Assembly: GCF_029960645.1 (NCBI RefSeq)
Contig: NZ_JASBQY010000007.1
Span: forward strand, 47,067 to 111,066
DNA from: Arthrobacter sp. AL12
GTDB lineage: Bacteria > Actinomycetota > Actinomycetes > Actinomycetales > Micrococcaceae
Direction: 5' to 3'
Length of the DNA stretch: 64,000 bases
Shown here: piece by piece, positions 36,527-47,335 of the stretch
Layout of the letters: the number at the start of each line of letters is the position of its first letter
How positions within the stretch are numbered: position 1 is the first letter of the stretch
Program-made: the position numbers and the translations under genes
Notes under the pieces: model-generated
Seen by the model: only the letters and a program-made list of their open reading frames with translations
Database searches by the model: none
What the model was told of the DNA's origin: nothing

Positions 36527-37762
36527 ATGACGCCAGTTGACGATGCCGCCCCGCGAGACCACACTGCCGCCACACGCCCCGCCGCCAGCTCCGCCTCCGC
36601 CGGCGCCCCCGCACGAGCGCGGACTGTCACGGACCGGGAAATCGACCAGGACATCCCGTACGGCGTGCGGATCGCCGCGTCCTGGTCCTGGCGGCTGGGA
36701 CTCATCATTCTGATGGCCGCCGCGCTCGTGTGGCTGCTCAGCCGGGTCAGCTTCCTGCTGATTCCCGTGATGGTCGCCGCGCTGCTGGCCGGGCTGCTGT
36801 CGCCGGTGAAGAACTGGCTCAAGAGGAAGCACGTCCCCAACGGGCTCGCCGTCGCCATGACCGTCCTGGGCTTTATTGGCCTGGTTGGCGGGGCCCTGGC
36901 CCTGGTGGGCCGGCAGCTCGTGTCCGGCTTCGCCGAGCTCTGGAGCGAGGCGCTGACCGGAGTCCAGAAAATCCAGGTCTGGCTCGCGGACGGCCCCCTG
37001 CACCTCACCGCGGCCCAGATCGACCAGTACCTGAAAGAGGGAACCGCGGCGCTGCAGAACAACACCAGCAGTATCCTCAGCGGTGCGCTGTCCTTCGGCA
37101 GCACCGCCGGGCACTTCGCCGCCGGTATGATCCTGGCGCTGTTCATCCTCATCTTCTTCCTGCTGGAAGGCGACCGCATCTGGTCCTTTTTGGTGCGGCT
37201 GCTGCCCCGGAAGGCCCGCTCCGCAGCGGACGGAGCCGGCCGGGTGGGCTGGACCTCCATGGTGAGCTACGTCCGGGTCCAGATGCTTGTCGCCTTCGTG
37301 GACGCGGTCGGCATCGGGGTGGGTGCGGCGATCCTCGGTGTGCCCTTGGCACTTCCGCTGGGGGTCCTGGTGTTCCTCGGATCGTTCATCCCGATCGTCG
37401 GCGCCCTGGTGACCGGCGCTGTCGCGGTGCTGCTGGCCCTCGTCGCCAACGGCTGGGTAAACGCCCTGATCATGCTGGGGGTGGTGCTGCTGGTCCAGCA
37501 ACTGGAAAGCCACATCCTCCAGCCGCTGATCATGGGCAAGGCGGTTAAGCTGCACCCGGTCGCCGTCATCCTGGCCGTCGCCGCCGGTTCCTACCTCGCC
37601 GGAATCCCCGGGGCCCTGTTCTCGGTGCCCATCCTGGCCGTAGCAAACTCGTCGATTCGCTACATTGCCGGCAGAACGTGGGAACATGAGAGTGCGCTGG
37701 AGACCGCGGGGCCGGATGTCACGGCCCCTGCCGGACGCGGCGGCGACAATAAAGGAGACTAA
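36527..37762 (+). CDS. AI-2E family transporter (TqsA/PerM-like permease)
   Basis: 411-residue membrane protein with about eight helices and the family motifs PVMVAALLAGLLSPV near residue 70 and the glycine-rich GSFIPIVGALVTG near 290, then QQLESHILQPLIMG. The name comes from an E. coli autoinducer exporter; many members transport ions or other small molecules. ATG 36527 is chosen; an in-frame GTG at 36512 is possible. A weak -10 AATCAT ends 6 nt before the ATG. It ends 4 bp before ilvA. Confidence 0.85.
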   Translation: MTPVDDAAPRDHTAATRPAASSASAGAPARARTVTDREIDQDIPYGVRIAASWSWRLGLIILMAAALVWLLSRVSFLLIPVMVAALLAGLLSPVKNWLKRKHVPNGLAVAMTVLGFIGLVGGALALVGRQLVSGFAELWSEALTGVQKIQVWLADGPLHLTAAQIDQYLKEGTAALQNNTSSILSGALSFGSTAGHFAAGMILALFILIFFLLEGDRIWSFLVRLLPRKARSAADGAGRVGWTSMVSYVRVQMLVAFVDAVGIGVGAAILGVPLALPLGVLVFLGSFIPIVGALVTGAVAVLLALVANGWVNALIMLGVVLLVQQLESHILQPLIMGKAVKLHPVAVILAVAAGSYLAGIPGALFSVPILAVANSSIRYIAGRTWEHESALETAGPDVTAPAGRGGDNKGD

Positions 37763-37766
37763 GTTC

Positions 37767-39005
37767 GTGAACACCCTTGAGAGCCTGCCCGTCACGCTGG
37801 ACAATGTCATGGAGGCGCAGAAGCTGCTCGACGGGATTATTACGCGGACGCCGGTTGAATCTTCCCGTGCCCTGGGCAGCATGGTCGGCGGCGAGGTCGT
37901 CCTCAAATGCGAGAACCTGCAGCGGGCCGGTTCCTTCAAGGTCCGCGGAGCCTATGTCCGGATGGCCAAGCTGTCCCCCGAGGAAATGAAACGCGGCGTC
38001 GTGGCGGCCTCGGCCGGCAACCACGCCCAGGGTGTGGCCGTCGCGGCCAAGAGCCTGGGCATCAAGGCCCGGATCTACATGCCGCTGGGAGTCGCCCTGC
38101 CCAAACTGGCCGCCACCCGCAGCCACGGAGCCGAAGTCGTCCTGCACGGCCACAACGTTGACGAAGCCCTCGCCGAGGCCAAGCGCTACGCCGACGAGAC
38201 CGGAGCAGTCTTTGTCCACCCCTTCGACGACGTCGACGTCGTCGCCGGCCAGGGCACCGTCGGCCTGGAAATCCTGGAACAGGTCCCCGACGTCGACACC
38301 ATCCTGATGGGCGTTGGCGGCGGCGGACTTCTCGCCGGCGTCGCCGTGGCCGTGAAGGCCAGGGCGAAGGAACTGGGCCGGGAGATCCGCATCATCGGTG
38401 TCCAGGCCGAAAACGCGGCCGCCTACCCGCCCTCGCTGGCCGCGGATGCCCTCGTGCCGCTCAAGCGCGTCTCCACCATGGCCGACGGCATCGCCGTGGG
38501 CCGGCCCGGCCAGCTGCCCTTCAGCATCATCCGGGAGCTCGTCGACGACGTCGTCACCGTCAGCGAGGACGCCCTGGCACGGGCGCTCATCTTCCTGCTG
38601 GAACGCGCCAAGATGGTCGTCGAGCCCGCCGGCGCTGTCGGCGTCGCGGCGCTGATGGAAGGCAAGATCGAAAACCCCGGCACCGTCGCGGTGGTGCTCT
38701 CCGGCGGCAACATTGACCCGATGCTCATGCTCAAGGTCATCCAGCGCGGCCTTTCCGCCGCGGGCCGGTACATGACCGTGCGGATGATGCTGGACGACCG
38801 TCCCGGCTCGCTGGCCACGATCGCCCGGATCATCGCCGAGAACGACGCCAACGTGACGGGCCTGGACCACACACGGGTCGGCGGATCCATTAGCATGGGC
38901 GATGTGTCCATCACCGTGAACCTGGAGACCAAGGGCCACGAACACTGCGAGCAGGTGCTCGCGGCGCTCCGGGCCGAGGGCTTCCAGCCAATAGTTGTGC
39001 ACTAG
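37767..39005 (+). CDS. ilvA: threonine ammonia-lyase (threonine dehydratase)
   Basis: 412 residues: a PLP-dependent lyase domain with Lys58 in SFKVRGAY and the glycine loop SAGNHAQGVA and GGGGLLAGV. A C-terminal ACT-like domain follows (YMTVRMMLDDRPGSLATIARII). It converts threonine to 2-oxobutyrate, the first step to isoleucine, or acts catabolically. GTG 37767 is set by AAAGGAG 9 nt upstream; that Shine-Dalgarno lies in the end of the preceding gene, so the two are probably co-transcribed. Confidence 0.92.
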   Translation: MNTLESLPVTLDNVMEAQKLLDGIITRTPVESSRALGSMVGGEVVLKCENLQRAGSFKVRGAYVRMAKLSPEEMKRGVVAASAGNHAQGVAVAAKSLGIKARIYMPLGVALPKLAATRSHGAEVVLHGHNVDEALAEAKRYADETGAVFVHPFDDVDVVAGQGTVGLEILEQVPDVDTILMGVGGGGLLAGVAVAVKARAKELGREIRIIGVQAENAAAYPPSLAADALVPLKRVSTMADGIAVGRPGQLPFSIIRELVDDVVTVSEDALARALIFLLERAKMVVEPAGAVGVAALMEGKIENPGTVAVVLSGGNIDPMLMLKVIQRGLSAAGRYMTVRMMLDDRPGSLATIARIIAENDANVTGLDHTRVGGSISMGDVSITVNLETKGHEHCEQVLAALRAEGFQPIVVH

Positions 39006-39014
39006 GGGACCGTG

Positions 39015-39638
39015 ATGCTTGACTCCACCCGGAACGGCAGCCCGCGCGGCGGCGACACCGCGGCGGCGCGCGCCCGCAAGGGACTGCTGGTGGTGGGGTT
39101 GTTCGTGCTGGCGCTGTATGTCATCGAGATCATCAACACCCTCATGCTCCGTTCCCTCAACGGCACGTTCGGCCTGCGCCCGCGGAGCCTCGACGGGATC
39201 CTGGACATCCTGACGTTTCCGCTGCTGCACGCCAACCTGGCGCACCTGTTTTCCAACACGCTTCCGCTGATCATCTTCGGCTTCCTGGTGGTGCTGTCCG
39301 GGCGCCGCGTGTTCTTCACCACCCTGGCCCTGAGCTGGCTCGTCTCGGGGGTGGTGGTGTGGCTGATCGGCGGCTTCAACGTCACGGTCGGGGCGTCCGG
39401 CCTGGTCTTCGGCCTCTTCGCGTTCCTGCTGGTGCGCGGTTTCTTCAACCGCAACTGGTGGCAGATCCTGCTCTCGGTGGTGCTGTTCCTGACGTACGGG
39501 GGAATCCTGTTCGGCATCCTGCCCACGGTCGCCGGCTACGTGTCCTGGCAGGCGCACCTCGGCGGGGCCATCGGGGGAGTGATCGCAGCCTTGCTGCTGA
39601 GCGCGCCGCGGGCCGGAGCGCTCCGCGGCAGGCAGTAA
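39015..39638 (+). CDS. rhomboid-family intramembrane serine protease
   Basis: 207-residue six-helix protease. The catalytic Ser128 lies in TVGASGLVFG and His181 in WQAHLGGAIGG; the conserved HANLAHLFSN segment is at residue 72. It cleaves membrane proteins within or near the bilayer; targets unknown. ATG 39015 fits AGGGGAC 7 nt upstream better than GTG 39012. It starts 9 bp after ilvA. Confidence 0.9.
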   Translation: MLDSTRNGSPRGGDTAAARARKGLLVVGLFVLALYVIEIINTLMLRSLNGTFGLRPRSLDGILDILTFPLLHANLAHLFSNTLPLIIFGFLVVLSGRRVFFTTLALSWLVSGVVVWLIGGFNVTVGASGLVFGLFAFLLVRGFFNRNWWQILLSVVLFLTYGGILFGILPTVAGYVSWQAHLGGAIGGVIAALLLSAPRAGALRGRQ

Positions 39639-39658
39639 CGCACGACGCCGGCAGGCGG

Positions 39659-39711
39659 CAGCACAACGACGCCGGCCCTCCCGAGTGGGGAGGGCCGGCG
39701 TCGTTGTGCTG
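39659..39711. terminator. very long hairpin between rhomboid and greA genes
   Basis: A 24-bp perfect stem (39659-39682 with 39688-39711), loop GAGTG. It lies between convergent genes and should stop both. The direct repeat ACGACGCCGGC also occurs just upstream. Confidence 0.88.
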
Positions 39712-39730
39712 GGTTGCGGCGGGCCGGGTG

Positions 39731-40225
39731 TTAGCCGGCGTACGGCCTGGCGGACAGGATCTCCACCGAGATGTCCTTGCCGTTCGGGGCGGTGTAGCTG
39801 AGCTTGTCGCCTGCCTTGTGGCCGACGATGGCAGCACCCAGCGGTGACTTTTCGCTGAAGACGTCCAGATCCGAGTCGCCGGCAATTTCCCGGGAGCCGA
39901 GCAGGAAGGTTTCCTCATCGCCGGCGATCTTGGCGACCACGATCATGCCGGGCTCGACAATTCCGTCGTCGGCCGGGGACTCGCCCACGTGGGCGTCCCG
40001 GAGCAGGGCGGTCAGCTGGCGGATGCGGGCCTCAATCTTGCCCTGCTCCTCTTTGGCCGCGTGGTAGCCGCCGTTCTCCTTGAGGTCGCCTTCCTGGCGA
40101 GCCGCCTCGATCTTCTGGACGATTTCCGCCCGGCCGGGGCCGGAGAGATGGTCCAGCTCTGCCTTCAGGCGGTCAAAAGCTTCCTGGGTAAGCCAAGCTG
40201 CAGGCGCGCTGTTGGTGGTAGACAC
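39731..40225 (-). CDS. greA: transcription elongation factor GreA
   Basis: 164 residues: N-terminal coiled coil (LTQEAFDRLKAELDHL ... EGDLKENGGYHAAKEEQGKIEARI) with the acidic tip residues, then the C-terminal FKBP-like domain with the PLG motif in FSEKSPLGAAIVGHKAGD. GreA stimulates transcript cleavage in backtracked RNA polymerase. GTG 40225 is selected because AAGGAG lies just before it; the frame is open farther upstream but would include the ribosome binding site. Confidence 0.96.
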   Translation of the reverse strand: MSTTNSAPAAWLTQEAFDRLKAELDHLSGPGRAEIVQKIEAARQEGDLKENGGYHAAKEEQGKIEARIRQLTALLRDAHVGESPADDGIVEPGMIVVAKIAGDEETFLLGSREIAGDSDLDVFSEKSPLGAAIVGHKAGDKLSYTAPNGKDISVEILSARPYAG

Positions 40226-40320
40226 GGACTTCTCCTTTGTGGTCAAACAAGCAAAGACCCCGCCACGGTGGCCACTTTTGGGACTCAGTAACCAGCTCAG
40301 CGGGGGAAAGGTATTGATCC

Positions 40321-40348
40321 ATTGTAGTCAATCCTGTGGATAAACCAA
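40321..40348 (-). promoter_or_regulatory. greA promoter
   Basis: On the minus strand TTGGTT (40348-40343) and TACAAT (40326-40321), spaced 16 bp, form a good housekeeping promoter with a leader of about 90 nt. A perfect palindrome GGTGTG-GAT-CACACC lies just upstream at 40359-40373. Confidence 0.6.
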
Positions 40349-40443
40349 AGAAGGCTGCGGTGTGGATCACACCATGCCGTGCCGTGCCGCGGCCGAGTCC
40401 AGGACAACTCCCGCTCAGCTCCTGCCGGCGCAACGCCGCGGCG

Positions 40444-40902
40444 CTATTGGCCGGCGTCGGGAATCCAGCAGCTGTCGACGACGGCGGATACGGACAGGGA
40501 CTCGGTGCGCACTGTTGCGCGGTGGGCAGTGGTGCGCCCCCCGTCCGAGCCGGCATCGGCGGCGTTGGACGGGATGTCCACGACTTTCCAGCCGACGACG
40601 GCGAACTTGGAATCAAGCGCCTTGACCGAGCATTTGACGGCGGTCGCCGGTTCCTTGGTGACCTGGAAGTCGATCTCCGCCAGGGTGGCGTCCGGCGTGC
40701 TGTAGCCGATGTCCTTGAAGGTGACGCTCTCCGTCGCGTTCGAGGTTGAGATCCAGGCCATAAAGCCCATCCCGGCGACAAGGGAAAGAATGAGGATGGT
40801 GCGTTTGGCTTTGCCGCTGAGCGTCCGCTTTTGGCCGCCGTAACGATTGGCTAGGCTGGGTGATGCAGGCGCTGGCGCGGCAGGCTGATCCTTGGAAGTC
40901 AC
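40444..40902 (-). CDS. DUF4307 family membrane protein
   Basis: 152-residue bitopic protein: basic N-terminus with the conserved LANRYGG motif, one helix (about 36-52), then an exported beta-rich domain with two cysteines (KCSVKAL and VVDSCW) that may form a disulfide. Function unknown; the gene is regularly found beside mca in actinobacteria, here divergent from it. GTG 40902 with TAAACT 6 nt upstream on the same strand. Confidence 0.88.
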   Translation of the reverse strand: MTSKDQPAAPAPASPSLANRYGGQKRTLSGKAKRTILILSLVAGMGFMAWISTSNATESVTFKDIGYSTPDATLAEIDFQVTKEPATAVKCSVKALDSKFAVVGWKVVDIPSNAADAGSDGGRTTAHRATVRTESLSVSAVVDSCWIPDAGQ

Positions 40903-40908
40903 CAGTCC

Positions 40909-40914
40909 AGTTTA
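40909..40914 (-). promoter_or_regulatory. leaderless -10 of the DUF4307 gene
   Basis: TAAACT on the minus strand, 6 nt before GTG 40902. Confidence 0.6.
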
Positions 40915-41028
40915 GTGTGGATCGGGACGGGTATTTGCCGCGCTGCCGATCCGGCCGCTGTTCCCGCCAAGCGTTCTGTACCTGAAGATTTTTTCTGTAT
41001 CTGTAGATGAAAGAGGAGCCGTCCCACA

Positions 41029-41934
41029 ATGACAGCGTCCACCAGCCCGTCAGCGCCGCTTCGGCTGTTGGCTGTCCATGCTCATCCCGACGATGAATCC
41101 AGCAAGGGCGCCGCAACGATGGCCATGTACGCCGCGTCCGGCGTCGACGTCCTCGTGGCCACCTGCACCGACGGATCCCGCGGGGACATCCAGAACCCTG
41201 CCGTGGAGGGCGAACCGCATCCCAAGCGCGACATGGCCGGCGCGCGCCGGCTGGAGATGGCGCACGCCGCCCAGGTCCTGGGCGTCCGCCAGCGCTGGCT
41301 GGGCTTCGTCGATTCGGGGCTGCCCGAAGGCGATCCGCTGCCGCCGCTGCCGGCAGGTTCCTTCGCCACGCTGCCGCTGGAGCGGGCCGCCGCCCCGCTG
41401 GTCCGGCTGGTCCGGGAGTTCAAGCCCCAGGTGATCCTGAGCTACGACGAGAACGGCGGGTACCCGCACCCGGACCACATCATGGCGCACCGCGTCGCCG
41501 TCGAGGCCTTCGACGCCGCCGGGGACCCGGACCGCTACCCCGGAACCGGCGAAGCCTGGGCACCGGGCAAGCTCTACTACGACCGAGCCTTCAGCCCCGA
41601 ACGGTTCCGTGCCCTGCACTTCGCGCTGGAGGAATCGGGTCTCCGTTCGCCTTACGCCGAACGGCTTGCCGCCTGGCTGGAAGCCGACGCCGAGGGCCAC
41701 ACCCCGCCCGCGCCGACCCACCCGACCACCACGCAGATCGAGTGCGGGGACTTTTTCGAGGCGCGTGACGACGCACTGCGGGCGCACCGCACCCAGGTGG
41801 ACCCGGAGGGCTTTTTCTTCGCCGTTTCCCCGGCGATGCAGCGCCGCGTCTGGCCCTGGGAGGACTACTCGCTGATCCAGGCCAGGGTCCCGGTCGAACT
41901 GCCTGAGAAGGACTTCTTCGCCGGGCTAAGATAG
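41029..41934 (+). CDS. mca: mycothiol S-conjugate amidase
   Basis: 301-residue zinc amidase of the LmbE/PIG-L fold. It cleaves mycothiol adducts of toxins to release mercapturates for export. The zinc motif AHPDDE is at residues 18-23 with SSKGAAT after it, typical of Mca; the third ligand lies in GYPHPDHIMAHR near residue 145. Its presence implies a mycothiol-making actinobacterium. GAGGAG precedes ATG 41029. MshB is a paralogue, but the longer C-terminus and gene neighbours favour Mca. Confidence 0.93.
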   Translation: MTASTSPSAPLRLLAVHAHPDDESSKGAATMAMYAASGVDVLVATCTDGSRGDIQNPAVEGEPHPKRDMAGARRLEMAHAAQVLGVRQRWLGFVDSGLPEGDPLPPLPAGSFATLPLERAAAPLVRLVREFKPQVILSYDENGGYPHPDHIMAHRVAVEAFDAAGDPDRYPGTGEAWAPGKLYYDRAFSPERFRALHFALEESGLRSPYAERLAAWLEADAEGHTPPAPTHPTTTQIECGDFFEARDDALRAHRTQVDPEGFFFAVSPAMQRRVWPWEDYSLIQARVPVELPEKDFFAGLR

Positions 41935-42046
41935 ACCCAACAGGCCATTTCTATGACGCGTAGAAGACGTTGTGGATTCAGTTCAACGCAGCTCCGCGGC
42001 CAGCTCTCGCCGGGCCGCCAGTCAGCCCCACAGAAGGTTCCAAACC

Positions 42047-42371
42047 GTGCATTCCTTGCTCCTCGCCCTGGCAACCACCCCGGCGCCCACGCCCTCGCCG
42101 TCGCTGCGCCCCGGACTGTCCCAGGACCAGGTGACGCCCGGCCTGCTGGGTTTCCTCCTGACCGCCTTTATCGTGGTGCTGACGGCGCTGCTGATTGTGG
42201 ACATGGTCCGGCGCATCCGACGCGTCCGTTACCGTGCCCAGGTGGAGGAGGAACGCGCGGCGGCCGCCGAGGCAGCCGCCCTCGAGGGTGGTCCCCGGAC
42301 CGCCGGGACGGGGACACCCCGGCTCGAGGACCCCGCCGGCCGGCCTGCCACCCGCCCGGAAGCCAACGGTG

Positions 42372-42394
<23 letters not shown>
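42047..42394 (+). CDS. small bitopic membrane protein beside mca
   Basis: 115 residues with one membrane helix (about 34-52, GLLGFLLTAFIVVLTALLIVDMV), a juxtamembrane basic stretch RRIRRVRYR and an Ala/Glu-rich helical then disordered tail. The short Pro/Ser-rich N-terminus would be outside. GTG 42047 is supported by AGAAGG. Small proteins of this type commonly follow mca in actinobacteria; function unknown. It overlaps the next gene by 23 bp. Confidence 0.8.
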
Positions 42395-44785
<2,391 letters not shown>

Positions 44786-44789
<4 letters not shown>

Positions 44790-45445
44790 CATTTCACGGT
44801 TTCGAGCTTGTGGTCTTCGACTGCGACGGCGTCCTGGTCGATTCCGAGGTGATCGCCGTCCGGGTGGACCAGCTGGTGCTCGCCGACCTCGGGTGGGAGC
44901 TGGCGCAGGAGGAGATTGTGGAGCGCTTCGTGGGCAGGAGCGAGTCGCACTTCATCGCCGTGATCGAGGAACAGCTGGGCATCGAACTCTGCGAGGGCTG
45001 GGACCGGACGTACGATCCCTGGTACCGATCGGCGTTCGAGCGCGAGCTGGTGGCGGTGGACGGCGTGGTGGAGGCGCTGGACGGGATCCGTCTCCCGCAC
45101 TGCGTGGCCTCCAGCGGAAGCCACGCCAAGATGCGGCGGACGCTGGGGCACACCGGCCTGCTGCACCGCTTCGAAGGCCGGCTCTTCAGCGCCACGGACG
45201 TCGCCCGGGGGAAACCGGCCCCCGACCTGTTCCTGCACGCTGCCCGGGTGCTCGGCGCCGCACCGGAACGCTGCGCGGTCGTCGAAGACAGCGCCCACGG
45301 CGTCCAGGCGGCCCGGTCGGCCGGGATGCACGTCTTCGCCTACGCCGGCGGCGTGACCCCGGCGGAGCGGCTGGCCGGTCCGGGCACCACCGTTTTCCAC
45401 GACATGCGGCAGCTGCCCGCCCTCATCGCGGCAGGCCTGCCCTGA
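44786..45445 (+). CDS. HAD-superfamily phosphatase (subfamily IA)
   Basis: 219 residues with the nucleophile motif DCDGVLVDSE (Asp12, Asp14), motif II SSGSHAKMR, the lysine in GKPAPDLFLHAA and motif IV VVEDSAHGVQAARSAGM. Similar to phosphoglycolate phosphatases, beta-phosphoglucomutases and sugar phosphatases; substrate undetermined. ATGA overlap with the DUF255 gene. Confidence 0.88.
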
Positions 45446-45467
45446 CCGAGCCGGATTGGCGGGGACA

Positions 45468-46190
45468 TCAGCTCAGGACGGCGATGGCAATCGCGATGTA
45501 GTGCGCGGCGAAGGCAAGGACCGTGAGCGCGTGGAACAGCTCATGGAAACCGAAGTGTGAGTAGCTGATGTTCGGTTTCTTCAACGCGTAGAAGACGGCG
45601 CCGGTGATGTAGAGGGCACCCCCCACGCAGATCAGCACGGCGGAGGCGACATTGGCGGCAAAGAATTCCGGCAGATAGAACAGCGCGCCGCAGCCCAGGG
45701 CGATGTAGATCGGCACATACAGCCAGCGCGGGGCCTCGGTCCACAGCAGCCGGAACAGCACGCCCAGGATGGCCCCGGACCAGATCACCCACAACAGCAG
45801 TTCGGCCTTGGGCCGGTCCAGGAGCGCCCAGGCAAGGGGCGTGTAGCTTCCGGCGATCACCAGCATGATATTCGTATGGTCCAGCCGCTTCAGCACGATC
45901 TTCACTCCCGGGGACCAGTTGCCCCGGTGGTAGATGGCGCTGATGCCGAAGAGCAGGACCCCGGTGAAGGCGTAAATGGCGCAGGCAATCTTCAGGTCCG
46001 GCGTCGGGGCCAGGATCACGAGTACCAGCCCGGCGGCCAGCGCCAGCGGGGCCGTCACTGTGTGGATCCAGCCGCGCCATTTCGGCTTGATCATCAGGAG
46101 TTCCGCCAACCGGACCGCGGCATCGTCCATCGGGCCGGTCCTACGGTCCGAAGGCTGCTCCGGCCGGGGCTCGTGGGTGTTGCTTTCCAT
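45468..46190 (-). CDS. hemolysin III family (PAQR-like) membrane protein
   Basis: 240 residues, seven membrane helices, with the family's HR..W (YHRGNW), DHTNI and late FGFHELFHALTVLAFAAHY motifs that bind zinc in PAQR proteins. Despite the name these are probably envelope or lipid-modifying proteins, not toxins. ATG 46190 is preceded at 6 nt by TATTAT on the same strand, which fixes the start. Convergent with the HAD gene (22-bp gap). Confidence 0.88.
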   Translation of the reverse strand: MESNTHEPRPEQPSDRRTGPMDDAAVRLAELLMIKPKWRGWIHTVTAPLALAAGLVLVILAPTPDLKIACAIYAFTGVLLFGISAIYHRGNWSPGVKIVLKRLDHTNIMLVIAGSYTPLAWALLDRPKAELLLWVIWSGAILGVLFRLLWTEAPRWLYVPIYIALGCGALFYLPEFFAANVASAVLICVGGALYITGAVFYALKKPNISYSHFGFHELFHALTVLAFAAHYIAIAIAVLS

Positions 46191-46196
46191 GCCGCC

Positions 46197-46202
46197 ATAA
46201 TA
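46197..46202 (-). promoter_or_regulatory. leaderless -10 of the hemolysin III gene
   Basis: TATTAT on the minus strand, 6 nt before ATG 46190. Confidence 0.65.
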
Positions 46203-46294
46203 TCCTACGGTCCAGTAAGTTACCCGCGAGTAATATGACTGGTGGGGCCAAAACGTCACGTCCCTGCACCCGGCCCGCGCTCCGGCGGGTAGCC

Positions 46295-46300
46295 TAGGAT
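46295..46300 (+). promoter_or_regulatory. -10 of the prenyl transferase gene
   Basis: TAGGAT; transcription would begin near 46307, so the in-frame ATG at 46299 cannot be the start and GTG 46329 or ATG 46341 must be used. Confidence 0.5.
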
Positions 46301-46328
46301 GTGCACTGCAGTCGTACAAGGAAGCCAG

Positions 46329-47102
46329 GTGAATCTCCGGATGGAAATGCCCGGGTTCCTCTATGGCTTCTACGAGCGCAGACTCCAGCGGTCACTGGAC
46401 CCGGAACGCATCCCCCGGCACATCGGCGTGATGGTGGACGGCAACCGGCGCTGGGCGCGGCAGTTCAACGCGCCGACCAGCCAGGGGCACCAGGCCGGGG
46501 CCGACAAGATCCACGAATTTCTCGGCTGGTGCCAGGAACTCGGCGTCAAAGTGGTCACCCTCTACATGCTCTCCACGGACAACATGAACCGTTCGGGCGA
46601 GGAACTCGACCTGCTCATGGGGATCATCGCCAACACGCTGGACAGGTTGGACGAGGACGCCGAAATCTCGGTCCATGCCATGGGCGCCCCGGAACTGCTG
46701 CCTGACTACCTCGCGGCCCGGCTCAACCGGCTCACGGCCCGCACCCCGGCGCGCGAGAAACTCCACGTCAACGTCGCCGTCGGCTATGGCGGCCGCCGCG
46801 AAATCGTCGACGCCGTCCGCGAACTGCTGCACGACGCCGTCGCCCGCGGCACGGACATCGGGAAACTGGCCGACGAGCTCAGCGTCGATGACATCTCGCG
46901 CTTCCTCTACACCCGCGGCCAGCCCGATCCGGACCTCGTGATCCGCACCTCCGGGGAACAGCGGCTCTCCGGATTCCTGATGTGGCAAAGCGCCTACAGC
47001 GAGTACTACTTCTGCGAGGCCCTGTGGCCCGCCTTCCGGAAAGTGGACTTCCTCCGGGCCCTCCGCGACTACGCCGGCAGGCAGCGACGCTACGGCTCCT
47101 GA
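46329..47102 (+). CDS. cis-prenyl diphosphate synthase (UppS/decaprenyl type)
   Basis: 257-residue enzyme adding isopentenyl units in cis to make the polyprenyl carrier for cell-wall synthesis. The catalytic aspartate is in GVMVDGNRRWAR near residue 33, and the C-terminal motif LVIRTSGEQRLSGFLMWQSAYSE with the RxS/E metal residues is intact. GTG 46329 follows AAGGAAG; ATG 46341 is an alternative. Actinobacteria often have two such enzymes (short-chain and decaprenyl); which one this is cannot be told here. Confidence 0.92.
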   Translation: MNLRMEMPGFLYGFYERRLQRSLDPERIPRHIGVMVDGNRRWARQFNAPTSQGHQAGADKIHEFLGWCQELGVKVVTLYMLSTDNMNRSGEELDLLMGIIANTLDRLDEDAEISVHAMGAPELLPDYLAARLNRLTARTPAREKLHVNVAVGYGGRREIVDAVRELLHDAVARGTDIGKLADELSVDDISRFLYTRGQPDPDLVIRTSGEQRLSGFLMWQSAYSEYYFCEALWPAFRKVDFLRALRDYAGRQRRYGS

Positions 47103-47228
47103 CACGACATCCGGTGTTCATCCGATGGCTATAAGAATCGCCGAAAAATTGGCGCTGAAACGTCGCACCCCGGACGTACGTTAATCCCATCAGCAGGCAA
47201 ACCGCCGGCTGATCGGGGAGGCCAGTAC

Positions 47229-47300
47229 ATGGAGCGGAAGTTCGCACCGGGTGTATGGGAGGCCGCGTCCGGCCTCAAGGCCGAGCCGCCTCACCAATAA
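47229..47300 (+). CDS. 23-codon ORF in front of phoH2
   Basis: Reads [23 protein letters not shown]. It has one of the best ribosome binding sites in the window: GGGGAGG (47215-47221) 7 nt before the ATG. It ends 35 bp before the chosen phoH2 start, in another frame. No family is recognised. Mycobacterial phoH2 genes are preceded by a small gene (phoAT) encoding an antitoxin-like peptide; this could be a short counterpart or a regulatory leader peptide. Confidence 0.5.
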   Translation: MERKFAPGVWEAASGLKAEPPHQ

Positions 47301-47335
47301 CAATTCCGGGCATGCGCCCCGGGGCTGGAGTCGAT

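Noticed and set aside
37719..39557. 612-codon minus-strand frame opposite ilvA and the rhomboid gene
   Set aside because: Shadow frame; both plus-strand genes have intact catalytic motifs.
46299..46328. ATG 46299 as start of the prenyl transferase
   Set aside because: It overlaps the TAGGAT -10, so it would not be in the transcript; AAGGAAG favours GTG 46329.
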